This document shows, one piece after another, positions 63,917 through 64,000 of a stretch of DNA of 64,000 bases. Position numbers and translations under genes: made by a program. The notes under the pieces are model-generated. The model saw only the letters and a list, made by a program, of their open reading frames with translations. It was not told the DNA's origin and did no database searches. The first letter of the stretch is position 1. Each line of letters starts with the position of its first letter. This DNA comes from DATEOR01 sp963766725. Its GTDB lineage: Bacteria > Actinomycetota > Thermoleophilia > Gaiellales > Gaiellaceae. The stretch lies in assembly GCA_963766725.1 (NCBI GenBank), contig CAVYBK010000001.1, positions 204,007 through 268,006 of the forward strand, in the 5' to 3' direction.

Positions 63917-64000
63917 CCGTATCCATCTCCTCGGCGCACCGCTCGACCCGGTCACCCTGGACGACGCGGTCGCGCACGTGGACGAGGCGGTCGCCTCTCG
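63909..64000 (+). CDS. Start of WecG/TagA/CpsF family glycosyltransferase (cut by window edge)
   Basis: ATG 63909 overlaps the WecB stop. Only 30 residues are present: 'RIHLLGAPLDPVTLDDAV' followed by 'AHVDEAV'. The L-G-x-P-x-D-x-x-T-x-x-x-A pattern is the N-terminus of the WecG/TagA/CpsF family, which transfers ManNAc or a related sugar to a lipid-linked GlcNAc. Placement right after wecB supports ManNAc as the donor sugar. Confidence 0.75.
   Translation, partial: MPSRIHLLGAPLDPVTLDDAVAHVDEAVAS

Noticed and set aside
1..64000. CRISPR arrays, tRNA or rRNA genes, insertion sequences, integrases, attachment sites
   Set aside because: No regularly spaced direct repeats, cloverleaf-like sequences, rRNA stretches or transposase motifs were recognised by reading. 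A covariance or repeat search was not possible here.

Overview
The window is about 64 kb of high-GC DNA with GTG starts, many 4-base start/stop overlaps and few gaps between genes. No rRNA, tRNA, CRISPR array or transposase was recognised. Gene content (DedA, AsnB, class I fumarase, ATP sulfurylase, CDP-alcohol phosphotransferase, LuxR and LysR regulators, and many actinobacterial-looking glycosyltransferases and sulfotransferases) suggests a soil-type actinobacterium. A deep lineage such as Thermoleophilia is a guess from gene style, not from a marker gene. Many genes are broken by single-base frameshifts, and nearly all of these are one extra base. Removing one base per site restores full-length family proteins. 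I therefore annotate such genes as one CDS with the break positions stated, and suspect the consensus sequence rather than true pseudogenes.

Layout. 1-3.9 kb: tail of a FlgD-Ig-like protein, DedA, and a DegT aminotransferase with a membrane UDP-sugar 4,6-dehydratase (PglE/PglF-like pair). 4-9 kb (minus): secreted PhoX/DUF839 protein, DUF354 glycosyltransferase-like protein, AsnB, and a sugar-phosphate transferase. 8.9-14.2 kb: LysR regulator with maleylacetate reductase, a methyltransferase, a hypothetical protein, a 16-codon ORF, an MFS transporter and a pilin-like protein. 14.3-20.1 kb: one long overlapping operon of FAD oxidoreductase, fumarase alpha and beta, ComA, CysH, CysC and Sat. These make APS, PAPS and sulfite. 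20-34.5 kb: O-antigen ligase, six sulfotransferase domains (one fused to a GT2 domain), glycosyltransferases, a UPF0104 flippase-like protein and a large polytopic membrane protein. 34.5-38.8 kb (minus): a nucleotidyltransferase, an sn-glycerol-1-phosphate dehydrogenase, a CDP-alcohol phosphotransferase and a TagGH/Wzm-Wzt type ABC exporter.

38.8-54.4 kb: GT2 enzymes, a second sugar-phosphate transferase, two ATP-grasp proteins, two PQQ-type beta-propellers, an eIF2B-like protein, an NDP-sugar dehydratase with an aminotransferase, and a second UPF0104/polytopic pair. 54.5-64 kb: a small lipoprotein and a secreted anchored protein, then a promoter with a structured leader, a LuxR response regulator and a pseudo-receiver. 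A third sugar-phosphate transferase, four GT4 enzymes, WecB and the start of WecG/TagA follow.

Together the genes look like a surface-glycan island with three separate initiating transferases, its own PAPS supply and many sulfotransferases. That points to sulfated extracellular glycans. A glycerol-1-phosphate module beside an ABC exporter suggests an additional glycerophosphate-type polymer or decoration. Both are inferences from gene families and neighbourhood.
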